Source: SHNJ01 sp964458615
GTDB lineage: Bacteria; Pseudomonadota; Alphaproteobacteria; SHNJ01
Length of the DNA stretch: 64,000 nucleotides
Direction: 5' to 3'
Assembly: GCA_964458615.1 (NCBI GenBank)
Contig: CAYWJR010000003.1
Coordinates: forward strand, 3,864 to 67,863
This document shows positions 42,717 through 50,884 of this stretch, in pieces; position 1 is the stretch's first letter, and every line of letters begins with the position of its first letter. Below the pieces are notes generated by a model. That model ran no database searches. It was given only the letters and a program-made list of their open reading frames with translations, and was not told the origin of the DNA. Made by a program: the position numbers and the translations under genes.

Positions 42717-43499
42717 ATGCTGCAAAACAAAAAAGTTCTGGTCACCGGGTCGGCGCGCGGCATTGGGCTTGCGATTGTAACCGAATTCGCGAAAAACGGC
42801 GCGTCGGTCGTTATTCATGGATTGTGCGAAGACCATTATTTGCAATCTGTTGCCACGGATATAACGGCAAAATATAAAAATAATGTTTTGATTTCAAATG
42901 CCGATCTGGCCGATCCGGCCGGCATTACGGATTTGGCCGATATGGTGATGGGCCAATGGGGTGGCGTGGATGTATTGGTCAATAACGCAGGCATGCAATA
43001 TGTCAGCCCGATTGAAACATTTCCGCGCGATCAGTGGGATCGCGTTCTGGCGGTGAATTTATCGGCGGCTTTTTTACTGGCGCAGCGATTTATTCCCGCC
43101 ATGAAAAAAACCGGGTGGGGGCGTATTATCAATATTGCGTCGGCGCATGGCATGGTCGCGTCGATTCACAAATCCGCTTATGTGGCAAGCAAACATGGGC
43201 TTTTGGGATTGACCAAGGTTATGGCGCTGGAATTGGCTAACGACAATATCACCAGCAACGCGATTTGCCCCGGGTGGGTGCAAACCGACATCGTCGATAA
43301 ACAAGTCGCGGCGCGTGCGAACGCCACAAATATTCCAATTCAACAAGCGGCAGTCGATTTAATATCGGAAAAAATGCCGTACCACCAATTCGTACAGGCC
43401 GCGGATATTGCGTCCCTGGCGGTTTTTTTATGCGGCGACGCCGCGCGCGCAATCACCGGCGCCAGTTTGCCAATTGATGGCGGGTGGACAGCGCAGTAA
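42717..43499 (+). CDS. bdhA: D-beta-hydroxybutyrate dehydrogenase-like SDR
   Basis: A 260-residue classical SDR. TGSARGIG (11-18), NNAGMQY, catalytic Ser in NIASAHGMVAS, then YVASKHG with Tyr and Lys, and ICPGWVQTDIV. VLVNNAGMQYVSPIETFP and ISEKMPYHQFVQ are typical of 3-hydroxybutyrate dehydrogenase, which interconverts 3-hydroxybutyrate and acetoacetate in PHB mobilisation; a phasin at 27.9 kb is consistent. A good AAGGG precedes the ATG. An AT-rich hairpin follows the stop. Confidence 0.85.
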   Translation: MLQNKKVLVTGSARGIGLAIVTEFAKNGASVVIHGLCEDHYLQSVATDITAKYKNNVLISNADLADPAGITDLADMVMGQWGGVDVLVNNAGMQYVSPIETFPRDQWDRVLAVNLSAAFLLAQRFIPAMKKTGWGRIINIASAHGMVASIHKSAYVASKHGLLGLTKVMALELANDNITSNAICPGWVQTDIVDKQVAARANATNIPIQQAAVDLISEKMPYHQFVQAADIASLAVFLCGDAARAITGASLPIDGGWTAQ

Positions 43500-43526
43500 T
43501 ATAATACAATTAATGGTTGTATTATA
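43500..43526 (+). terminator. AT-rich hairpin directly after bdhA
   Basis: ATAATACAA / TTGTATTAT with a 7-base loop begins one base after the stop codon. Low stem GC makes it a weak terminator or an RNA-stabilising 3' hairpin. Confidence 0.4.
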
Positions 43527-43641
43527 ATTTCTGTCATGCATTTGTCACAGCGGTGGGATAAGTATGCGGATTTTGTTTTTTCATTCCATAATCCGATAAG
43601 CAAGTTTCATTCAATTATAATTTAATTGTTATTTATCACTA

Positions 43642-43664
43642 TTAGTCAAAATTAAATTGACTAA
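43642..43664. promoter_or_regulatory. Palindromic operator-like site
   Basis: TTAGTCAA, seven-base spacer, TTGACTAA: a perfect 8-bp inverted repeat whose right arm contains the putative -35 box of the promoter for the gene at 43903. Confidence 0.5.
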
Positions 43665-43685
43665 AATAGATGTTTTTCGTATTAA
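43657..43685 (+). promoter_or_regulatory. Putative promoter of the gene at 43903
   Basis: TTGACT at 43657-43662 and TATTAA at 43680-43685 with 17-base spacing. The -35 lies inside a palindrome, suggesting control by a dimeric regulator. It implies an untranslated leader of about 210 bases. Confidence 0.5.
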
Positions 43686-43720
43686 AACTCCAATTACAAA
43701 AAATAACAGGACATACGAAG

Positions 43721-43747
43721 ATGAACCAAACGAAACATAATTGCTGA
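43721..43747 (+). CDS. Possible 8-codon leader peptide (MNQTKHNC)
   Basis: A short frame with AGGAC 10 bases upstream, inside the leader of the gene at 43903. It is followed by sequences able to pair: CCGGCAAAA (43776-43784) with TTTTGCCGG (43843-43851). It could be a translated leader coupled to RNA folding, or chance. Confidence 0.25.
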   Translation: MNQTKHNC

Positions 43748-43902
43748 TCCGGTTTGATCGGCAGTTAACCAGAATCCGGCAAAATTCGGCGGCACGATTT
43801 TAAAGTGGAATTGCATATTCTACCAATGGTTGTGTTTTGCCGTTTTGCCGGAACCACGGATTACACCACAATTATAACATCAACCATAACAGCGAGGGAA
43901 TC

Positions 43903-44829
43903 ATGGCACTTACGGCATTAAAACAAAAATGGTCGGCCGCCACGCAAAGCGTGCGGTCGGCTTTTGATTCGGCCAAGTACGAAACCGATACAAAGCGAGA
44001 CAATATCCACAAAATGATGGCTGCTTGGAATATCAAATCTTTTGGCGAGGCGGCAATCGATCTTGCCAGGCTTGCGGATGAAATGGGCACGCGGGCGCAA
44101 CGCGAGGAAGGCGTTCCGGAACAAATGCGAATGCGTGTTTTTACGGCATTGTATCATTTGGCGTTACCGCAATTGCGATATGACATTGCCGGTTATTGGA
44201 ATAAGCCCGGCGATGAATTGGAACAAGGGCCCGATGGCAAAATGAAAGAAAAAGATTGCAGCCGGTTTTTGGCAGGCGTACCCGTCGTGACGAGCGAGGG
44301 ACGCCCGAGCCAGGCCAATTATGCGATCAAAACCAGTTGGCGGGACGACAGCGCGCCATTCCGCGAAGCGTTGTTTAAAATTGTCGATCCGCATACTCCG
44401 CCAACGCCGGGTAAAAAACACGCGATTTTCCATCAAATGTTCGATGCGGTCGCGTGGTATGACGGGTTTTGCGCCGTATCCGGCAATCCCGTAACGACAG
44501 TCCGGTTGGCCAATATTTTATCCCAAGCGGCGGAATTCAGGGCGCGGGCGTATTTCGGCGCGCCGCCTTTGGAAAAAGACCTTGCTGCGCAATCGGGCGA
44601 AACGATACCTCAACGGTGGTCGCGCGCGGAACAATACGATCAATTTCAGCGTGTTTACGTTATTCGCAGCAATGTGCGGATGCCCGCGACGGTTGAAATT
44701 TTATCGGTCGGCCAGGGTACGGCGGTCGATAAATTGATGCGAAAGGCTATGCGGGGCTGGGCAGAAGATCGCGCTGCCGCAAGATCCGTAGCCGGCGAGA
44801 AGACCAGGGAGAAAGTCCAAGCCAGATAA
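43903..44829 (+). CDS. Unknown soluble protein with long structured leader
   Basis: A 308-residue protein from MALTALKQKW with GAGG six bases upstream; the frame extends to 43837 but the extra part is leader-like. No signal peptide or membrane helix. The N-terminal 75 residues look helical (KRDNIHKMMAAWNIKSFGEAAI); the middle has a Gly/Asp/Lys-rich turn (KPGDELEQGPDGKMKEK) and several conserved-looking aromatic positions (YHLALPQLRYDIAGYW, MFDAVAWYDGFC); the tail is Arg/Lys/Ala-rich. No family recognised. It stands alone, with its own putative promoter and a bidirectional terminator. Confidence 0.7.
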   Translation: MALTALKQKWSAATQSVRSAFDSAKYETDTKRDNIHKMMAAWNIKSFGEAAIDLARLADEMGTRAQREEGVPEQMRMRVFTALYHLALPQLRYDIAGYWNKPGDELEQGPDGKMKEKDCSRFLAGVPVVTSEGRPSQANYAIKTSWRDDSAPFREALFKIVDPHTPPTPGKKHAIFHQMFDAVAWYDGFCAVSGNPVTTVRLANILSQAAEFRARAYFGAPPLEKDLAAQSGETIPQRWSRAEQYDQFQRVYVIRSNVRMPATVEILSVGQGTAVDKLMRKAMRGWAEDRAAARSVAGEKTREKVQAR

Positions 44830-44875
44830 ATTCCGTCCGATCGGAAAATGGAATTTATATAAAATGGCGCAAAAA

Positions 44876-44903
44876 AATGGCCGGAACATTCATTCCGGCC
44901 ATT
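44876..44903. terminator. Bidirectional rho-independent terminator
   Basis: AATGGCCGGAA / TTCCGGCCATT with a 6-base loop, A-run on the left and T-rich sequence on the right. It separates the gene at 43903 from the convergent cyclophilin gene. Confidence 0.85.
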
Positions 44904-44921
44904 GTTATTTTACCAAGAATT

Positions 44922-45491
44922 TTAGTTGGATTTCGCCTTGGATTTGGTTTTTGGTTTTTCCACGACATCCGCTGCAACATGCATTTCCAGAATTTTGTCT
45001 GGATCTTCCACTTTGCCGTTTCTGGAACGATCGCCTTTTTTCAAGGAATCGACATGTTCCATGCCTTCGGCAACGCGGCCCCAAACGGTGTACTGGCCGT
45101 CCAAATACGATGCCGGTGCAAAACAGATGAAAAATTGGCTATCCGCGCTGTTCGGATCGGCGGTGCGCGCCATCGAAACCGTGCCGCGCACGTGTTTTTC
45201 GCTGCTAAATTCGGCTGGCAATTTCGTGCCCGATCCGCCGGTTCCATCACCCTTTGGATCGCCTGTTTGCGCCATGAATCCATCGATGACGCGATGGAAC
45301 ACCAAACCGTCATAATATTTTTGGCGAACCAATTCTTTGATCCGGGCGACATGTTTCGGCGCCAAATCCGGGCGCAATTCGATCACGACCCGGCCGGATT
45401 TCAATTCCATATATAAAGTATTTTCTAAATCAGCAGCATTCACAGAAGTCACCATAATTAAAGTTAGAAAAAGAGTAAGAAGAAAACGCAT
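44922..45491 (-). CDS. Periplasmic cyclophilin-type peptidyl-prolyl isomerase
   Basis: A 189-residue protein with a signal peptide (1-19, ending SVNA). The cyclophilin core is clear: LVFHRVIDGFMAQTGDPKGDG, SADSQFFICFAPASYLDG and YTVWGRVAEGM. The catalytic Arg is in FHRVI. It assists folding of exported proteins. The C-terminus is Lys-rich (KPKTKSKAKSN). Downstream of a small unknown gene by 23 bases; a terminator lies directly behind. Confidence 0.94.
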   Translation of the reverse strand: MRFLLTLFLTLIMVTSVNAADLENTLYMELKSGRVVIELRPDLAPKHVARIKELVRQKYYDGLVFHRVIDGFMAQTGDPKGDGTGGSGTKLPAEFSSEKHVRGTVSMARTADPNSADSQFFICFAPASYLDGQYTVWGRVAEGMEHVDSLKKGDRSRNGKVEDPDKILEMHVAADVVEKPKTKSKAKSN

Positions 45492-45514
45492 AGAATTCTC
45501 CGTTGCGGTTTAAA

Positions 45515-45943
45515 TTAAGAAGAAGGGGACGATTTTTTGCCAAAAGGCTTTTTGAACGCATCTGCGATCGCGCGCAAATTATTGCCGTGACCCGGGCTTT
45601 GCGCCGCTTTGTTAACCGGCTGCCCCGGCGCAGGTTTCAAACTGTTGGCGGACAACGGGTCTTGGCCGCCGATGGTTTTTTCCAGATGGCTGACCATGTT
45701 GGCGAATGCCGAACCGTCGATGCCTTGCGCAGATTCGTTCGCCGCGCCTTTGTTTTCCATACGATGCGCCACGCGTTGCACATGCGCCATGGTAATTGAT
45801 TCGCGGAAATTGGCGAACAGGCCGTCTTCCAATAACGGATCATCGGCGCACCGCGCCAGCAACATTTGACAGGCCTTGGTGCGGTTGCCGGTGGATTTGA
45901 TCAAAGCTTCTTCGATACAGGCGTCGACGTAATTTTTGCTCAT
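45515..45943 (-). CDS. Unknown small protein
   Basis: A 142-residue soluble protein. The first half is helical (VDACIEEALIKSTGNRTKACQ, then LLARCADDPLLEDGLFANF), and the first 30 residues resemble a Fis-like helix-turn-helix (ALIKSTGNRTKACQMLL), in which TGN-x-K-A is typical of repeat motifs in DNA-binding helices. The second half is low-complexity Pro/Ala/Ser/Gly/Lys. No family recognised. Probably co-transcribed with the cyclophilin gene. Confidence 0.65.
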   Translation of the reverse strand: MSKNYVDACIEEALIKSTGNRTKACQMLLARCADDPLLEDGLFANFRESITMAHVQRVAHRMENKGAANESAQGIDGSAFANMVSHLEKTIGGQDPLSANSLKPAPGQPVNKAAQSPGHGNNLRAIADAFKKPFGKKSSPSS

Positions 45944-46044
45944 GATTTTTTACTCGGTTGGGAACAAACTGGATGCGCTCGAAAAAGTCTAGCATGAAAG
46001 GGGCAAAAGAAAAATTAAAAATAGCCCCCGCCACGATAAAGCCA

Positions 46045-48093
46045 TCAAAAGAACAAGAAAATGGGCGATCCGATAACGGCGTAAATGCATGCGCCGATGC
46101 CGCAACTTATGGCTATCGGTTTGTAAGAAAACGGCAAATCGCCGGGCAGGGCGTGTTGCGATTGCGGTTTTGCGGTTAACGACCGGATTGATTGTAAAAA
46201 TCCCGCCAGCGCCATAATCATCGCACCCACCCAAATCCATAAAACCAGCGGGTGATAGGACAAACGGATAATCGCATAGGATTTATCCGGCGCAACTTCG
46301 GCCAGTGCGGTGTAAACATCGCCCAAAAGATCCGGGTCGCGCGCCGCTTCGGTTGTGACGGCGCCTTGGGACGGGTACAGGCGTTTTTCGGGAAATAAAT
46401 AAAACGCGGATTGTCCGGTTTCTTCGACCAATAATTTCGCGCGCACATAGGCGTAATTATTTTCCGATCCTTCGTCGATGGATTGCAGTTCAAAACGATA
46501 ATCGCCCAATTGGTATTTTTGGCCGACGGACATTTTTTGAATATCTTCGGTCAAATACGCGGTCGATGCGATCATGCCGATCATGCAAATTCCAAGCCCC
46601 GCATGGCCAAGCGCCAATGTATGCGCGCCGAAATTCATTTGCCGCAACCGTGGCCACAACGCCAATTGTTTCGGCGCGGATTTAAACGCGCGCCGCCAAT
46701 ATATCAAACTGCCGGCGATAATCCCGCATGCGATCCACATCATCGCGGCTGGGAAAAATTGAAAATGATTTTGCAAAATCAACGCCGCGGACAAAATCGC
46801 GCCCAATATCGCGCTTTGCGCCAACGGGCGCCATAAATTCGATGCGGGCGTGGCGCGATACGTCAAAAAAGGCGCGCAGATCATCAACAAAAGCAACGGG
46901 ACGGATATGGGCACGAAAGTCATGGTGAAATACGGCGTGCCGACCGATAATTTTCCGCCATTATATAATTCCACAAACAACGGATATAGCGTGCCCAAAA
47001 AGACCGTAAAGCATAACACCGATAAAATCATATTGTTCAATGCAATCCCGGTTTCCCGCGACAGAAATCCGTAATCCTGTTTTGCAGGTATTGTTGCAAT
47101 CCGGCGCGCATACAAAATAAACGCCCCGCCCATGATGGCGGCGATCCCAAATAATAAAAACAGCCCGCGCCGTGGATCGTCCGCGAATGCGTGCACCGAC
47201 GTTAAAATTCCCGAACGAACCAGAAATGTGCCAATCAGACTTAGGCCGAATGTGCATAAGGAAAGCAATATTGTCGCATGCGCCAATGCCTGGCGTTTGG
47301 CGATCATCACGCTGTGCAATAACGCGGTGCATAATATCCATGGCATCAACGACGCATTTTCAACCGGATCCCAAAACCACCAACCGCCCCAACCCAATTC
47401 ATAATACGCCCAATAACTGCCCAGCGCGATGCCCAGGGTTAAAAACGACCAAACCATCGCCGCCCATCCGCGCATGGCGTGTAAAATTTCGGCGGATTTT
47501 TCCGGCTGCATCAACGCGGCGACGGCAAAACCGAACATCATCGCCGATCCGACATATCCCAGATACAAAAGCGGCGGATGGAATGCCAATCCCGGATCCT
47601 GCAAAAGCGGATTTAAATCCCGCCCGTCTTGTTCATACGGTATTTGGCGTAAAAACGGGTTGGATGCGGCAATCAGATACGCCAGAAAACAAATTGCCAC
47701 GATCATCAATGCGGTCATGACAATAAACCGGCTGCGGTGATCCAGGTTTTTTTCCAGATAACTGAACGCAAAACCGTACAACGATAAAATCCAGGACCAG
47801 AACAACACCGATCCTTCGTGATTTCCCCAGGCGCCCGCCAATTTATAAAGCCATGGTTTCATGGTATGGGAATTGGCGGCGACGTTGACGACCGTGAAAT
47901 CCGATTGCAAATAAGCCAGGATCAAACTTAGCATCGACAAGCTAAGCAACAGGAAATTGACACGCGTAAAATAAACGATCAGCCGGTAACGCGAAAGATT
48001 TTGGGCGTATAATGGCTTCGCAGCGCAGATTATTCCGGCGGCGCAGAAAATAAACGCCAAGATGGCGGCAAAATGACCAATTTCGACGATCAT
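46045..48093 (-). CDS. ccmF: Cytochrome c-type biogenesis / haem lyase protein CcmF
   Basis: A 682-residue inner-membrane protein with about 15 helices. The haem-handling tryptophan-rich WGGWWFWDPVENASLMPW is present, as are the conserved LYKLAGAWGNHEGSVLFW, FHPPLLYLGYVG and HALAHATILLSL-like regions (here QALAHATILLSL). CcmF joins haem to apocytochrome c with CcmH. It is required for cytochrome c1 of the fused bc1 gene. No other ccm gene lies beside it, so the ccm cluster is split. Confidence 0.94.
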   Translation of the reverse strand: MIVEIGHFAAILAFIFCAAGIICAAKPLYAQNLSRYRLIVYFTRVNFLLLSLSMLSLILAYLQSDFTVVNVAANSHTMKPWLYKLAGAWGNHEGSVLFWSWILSLYGFAFSYLEKNLDHRSRFIVMTALMIVAICFLAYLIAASNPFLRQIPYEQDGRDLNPLLQDPGLAFHPPLLYLGYVGSAMMFGFAVAALMQPEKSAEILHAMRGWAAMVWSFLTLGIALGSYWAYYELGWGGWWFWDPVENASLMPWILCTALLHSVMIAKRQALAHATILLSLCTFGLSLIGTFLVRSGILTSVHAFADDPRRGLFLLFGIAAIMGGAFILYARRIATIPAKQDYGFLSRETGIALNNMILSVLCFTVFLGTLYPLFVELYNGGKLSVGTPYFTMTFVPISVPLLLLMICAPFLTYRATPASNLWRPLAQSAILGAILSAALILQNHFQFFPAAMMWIACGIIAGSLIYWRRAFKSAPKQLALWPRLRQMNFGAHTLALGHAGLGICMIGMIASTAYLTEDIQKMSVGQKYQLGDYRFELQSIDEGSENNYAYVRAKLLVEETGQSAFYLFPEKRLYPSQGAVTTEAARDPDLLGDVYTALAEVAPDKSYAIIRLSYHPLVLWIWVGAMIMALAGFLQSIRSLTAKPQSQHALPGDLPFSYKPIAISCGIGACIYAVIGSPIFLFF

Positions 48094-48141
48094 GCCGGAA
48101 TTGATAATCCAGCTTTCGATTTATGGCAAATGAATTAGCGG

Positions 48142-49434
48142 TTATTTGGGCTGAAATCCGTCTGGAAACTTGGTTCCATCGGTTTTTGCGCCTTCAAACC
48201 GGGCGTTGTGCAAATTGCTGCCGCGCAAATCCGCGCCGCTAAGATCCGATTGCGACAAATTGGCGTCCGCCAGATTCGCGCCGGACAAATTCGCGCCCAC
48301 CATGCTGACTTTGAATAAATTCGCGCCGACCATATTGGTCGGCCAGGTGCGCCCGGTATGAATTCCATCGGGGCCTTTCAAATCGACCGGGCCCAATTGC
48401 GCGCCGTCCAAATTTGCCTGTTGTAAATCGGCGTTGGCCAGATTCACGCCTTCCATCACGGCTTTTTGCATGTTGGCTTGGCGCAAAAAGCTGTTGGAAA
48501 AATTGGTCATTACTAGGATCGAATTTTCCATATTTACATTTTGCATCACGCATTTGTCCAAATCCGCGCCGGATAAATTGGTGCCGGACAAATCCAGGCT
48601 GCTTAAATCCTCGCCGGTCAAGTTGGCGCGCGATCCTTTGGCTCCGGATTCCTTGATCCATAAAAAATGATCGTTCAATATTTGCTGGATCGACGGTTTG
48701 GCTTGTAAATTCGGGCGGGGCAGGTTGGCGCCGGTAATGTCGGCTTGCAATAAATCCAGGCCGGTCAAATTCGCTTCGTTTAAATCGGCGTGTTTAAAAC
48801 ATGTGTCTTTGATTTGCGCGCCTTGCAAGTTGACTTTTATCAGCGATGCGCGGGTCAAATTCGCGCCGGATAAATTCGATCCCGATAAATTCGCGTTTTC
48901 CAAATCCGCTTCGGACAAATCGGCTTCGGACAAATTGGTTCCCGCCAATTGCGCGCCAATCAAAATAGTTTTCAGGAATTTGGCGTTTTTCAAATTGACT
49001 TCGGCGTTCGCGCCCTTGCCGCCTTTTTTTTCATTGTCCGCCTGATACAAATCGGCGGTGGAAACATCTTCGTCCGATTTCGCCTTGCCGCTGATCAGCC
49101 GGCCGCTGCGCATATCGGCTTCGGTCATGTTGGCTTTGGTGAAATCGGCGTCCTGCAACGATGCGCCGCGCATATCGGTGCGGCATAAAATCGCCTTGGT
49201 TAAATTCGCGCCGGTCATGTTCGCGCCGTAAAAATCCGCCTCGCTTAGGTCGGATCCGGTGAAATTGCAATACCGCAAATCCGCGCCGGTGAATTGCGCC
49301 AATTTTAAATTCAAATCGACGAACGAAACACCCGACAAATTTTGGTGCGAAAAATTCGCGCGCTTGCCGCCCACCGCACCTTTTAACCAGGTTTCGTGCA
49401 AATTCAGAATTTTCATCAATTTGTCTGGGGTCAT
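48142..49434 (-). CDS. Pentapeptide-repeat protein, two-module, copy B
   Basis: A 430-residue protein made of two modules. Each begins with a short helical header (ILNLHETWLKGAVGGKRANF, residues 9-28; ILNDHFLWIKESGAKGSRAN, 252-271) and continues in A(D/N)Lxx pentapeptides that should form a right-handed four-sided beta-helix. A charged, non-repeat insert (about 110-145) interrupts the first module. No signal peptide or membrane helix. It starts four bases after copy A, whose layout it matches almost residue for residue, so the pair arose by gene duplication. Function unknown; some pentapeptide proteins mimic DNA and inhibit gyrase. Confidence 0.92.
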   Translation of the reverse strand: MTPDKLMKILNLHETWLKGAVGGKRANFSHQNLSGVSFVDLNLKLAQFTGADLRYCNFTGSDLSEADFYGANMTGANLTKAILCRTDMRGASLQDADFTKANMTEADMRSGRLISGKAKSDEDVSTADLYQADNEKKGGKGANAEVNLKNAKFLKTILIGAQLAGTNLSEADLSEADLENANLSGSNLSGANLTRASLIKVNLQGAQIKDTCFKHADLNEANLTGLDLLQADITGANLPRPNLQAKPSIQQILNDHFLWIKESGAKGSRANLTGEDLSSLDLSGTNLSGADLDKCVMQNVNMENSILVMTNFSNSFLRQANMQKAVMEGVNLANADLQQANLDGAQLGPVDLKGPDGIHTGRTWPTNMVGANLFKVSMVGANLSGANLADANLSQSDLSGADLRGSNLHNARFEGAKTDGTKFPDGFQPK

Positions 49435-49438
49435 GAAA

Positions 49439-50710
49439 TCAGGCGTCCGAAAAAATGGCTTCGTTCTGGTTGGTGTTGGCGAAAACCGCCGTCGACACGT
49501 CGCTGCCGATAAAATTGGTGTGGCGCAGATTCGATCCGGTAAAATCGGTTCCATTCAACAATGTGTTGCGGAAATTAGCGCCTTCTAAATTCGCTTCGAT
49601 CAATTGCGCGGCTTCGAGATTGGAATAGTGATTGGTGATTTTTTCGTTTCTTGATTCTTCGATCCAATCCAGATCCGCGCCGTATAAATTGGCTTTTTGC
49701 AAATTCGCTTTTTGCAAATCGACGCCGTTTAAAATCGCGCCGGTCAGATCCGCATTTTTTAAATTCGCCCAACTGAGATCCGCGAACGATAAAACGGCAT
49801 ACGACAAATTCGCGGCTTCGAAATTCACGCCGGACAAATTCGCCCACATCAAATTGAAACCCGTCAAATTCGCGGATTTCAGTTCCGCGCGGCTTAGATC
49901 GGCGCGTTGACCCAATGTTCCGCCGCTGCGGATCCATTGCAAATGCTCGCTTAACGCTTGGCGGACTTTGGACGGCAAATGCGATGTGATGGAATCGTGC
50001 ATGGCGCCCATGATCGCGGCTTTGGTAAAATCGACGCCGTCGATGGTGGCGCCTTCGAAATCGGCGTAACGGAAATTGGCGCGTTCGATCGACGGGCTGG
50101 ATAAATTCGCGCCTTTCAAAGACGCCAGCGATAAATTCGCATCGGTTAAAATGGTGCGGGTCAAATTCGCGCCATCCAAATTGGCGCGCGACAAATTGAC
50201 GGACGTTAAATTCGCATCGGCCAATTGCGTGCCGATCAAGGTTGCGCCCAACATCGACGATCCGGTCAAATTGGCTCCGCCGCTGTTGGGCGGATTTTTG
50301 GCCGACGATTCGATGAAATCTGCGACGGTGGCGCGGCGTTTGCCTTCGGGCGCTTCGCTTTCGGCGTCGAAAAACGATCCGCCGCGCAAATCGGCCTGTT
50401 TTAAATCCGCAAAATCCAAATTGACGCGCAACATCGATGCGCCGCGCAAATCGGCGCGGTTCATGTTGCAGTTGGATAAATCCGCGCCATCCAGTTTGGC
50501 GACGAATAAATCGGTGTAACTGAGGTTGGCGCCCGATAAATCCGCGCCGGACAAATCCGCACCGGTCAAACGCACCGATTGCAGCAAGGCGCCTTTTAGA
50601 TTCATTCCGGTCAGTTTTTGTTTGGATAAATCGGCGCGTTGACCGCCAGGCAGCTTTTGCAGCCACTTGGCGTGTTTGTCTAAAATATCCTGTAATTCGG
50701 CGGTTTCCAT
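49439..50710 (-). CDS. Pentapeptide-repeat protein, two-module, copy A
   Basis: A 423-residue protein from METAELQDIL; the upstream extension to 50761 lacks the repeat-family header. Module headers are at about 8-28 (DILDKHAKWLQKLPGGQRAD) and 252-271 (ALSEHLQWIRSGGTLGQRAD), a spacing of 244 residues, as in copy B. The pentapeptide units are ADLSG/ANLSG type. A charged insert of about 35 residues (112-145) interrupts the first module at the same place as in copy B. No export signal. Unknown function. Confidence 0.92.
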   Translation of the reverse strand: METAELQDILDKHAKWLQKLPGGQRADLSKQKLTGMNLKGALLQSVRLTGADLSGADLSGANLSYTDLFVAKLDGADLSNCNMNRADLRGASMLRVNLDFADLKQADLRGGSFFDAESEAPEGKRRATVADFIESSAKNPPNSGGANLTGSSMLGATLIGTQLADANLTSVNLSRANLDGANLTRTILTDANLSLASLKGANLSSPSIERANFRYADFEGATIDGVDFTKAAIMGAMHDSITSHLPSKVRQALSEHLQWIRSGGTLGQRADLSRAELKSANLTGFNLMWANLSGVNFEAANLSYAVLSFADLSWANLKNADLTGAILNGVDLQKANLQKANLYGADLDWIEESRNEKITNHYSNLEAAQLIEANLEGANFRNTLLNGTDFTGSNLRHTNFIGSDVSTAVFANTNQNEAIFSDA

Positions 50711-50884
50711 GCGGATGAACCAGATGTTGTATCCAAACAAACTATACCACTTAAGCCGCAAAGTATATCCACATACCGGTTTGCGCGCCGGTGTTTTTGC
50801 CGCGCATGTATGATTTTATGTCGTAAAAACAACACTTTCCAATTTCGAATCCGGCGCTATATTGATTCGACATCGGAGAAATTT

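Noticed and set aside
49632..50519. Long plus-strand frames opposite the pentapeptide genes
   Set aside because: They are antisense reflections of the repetitive A(D/N)Lxx coding pattern and lack ribosome sites.
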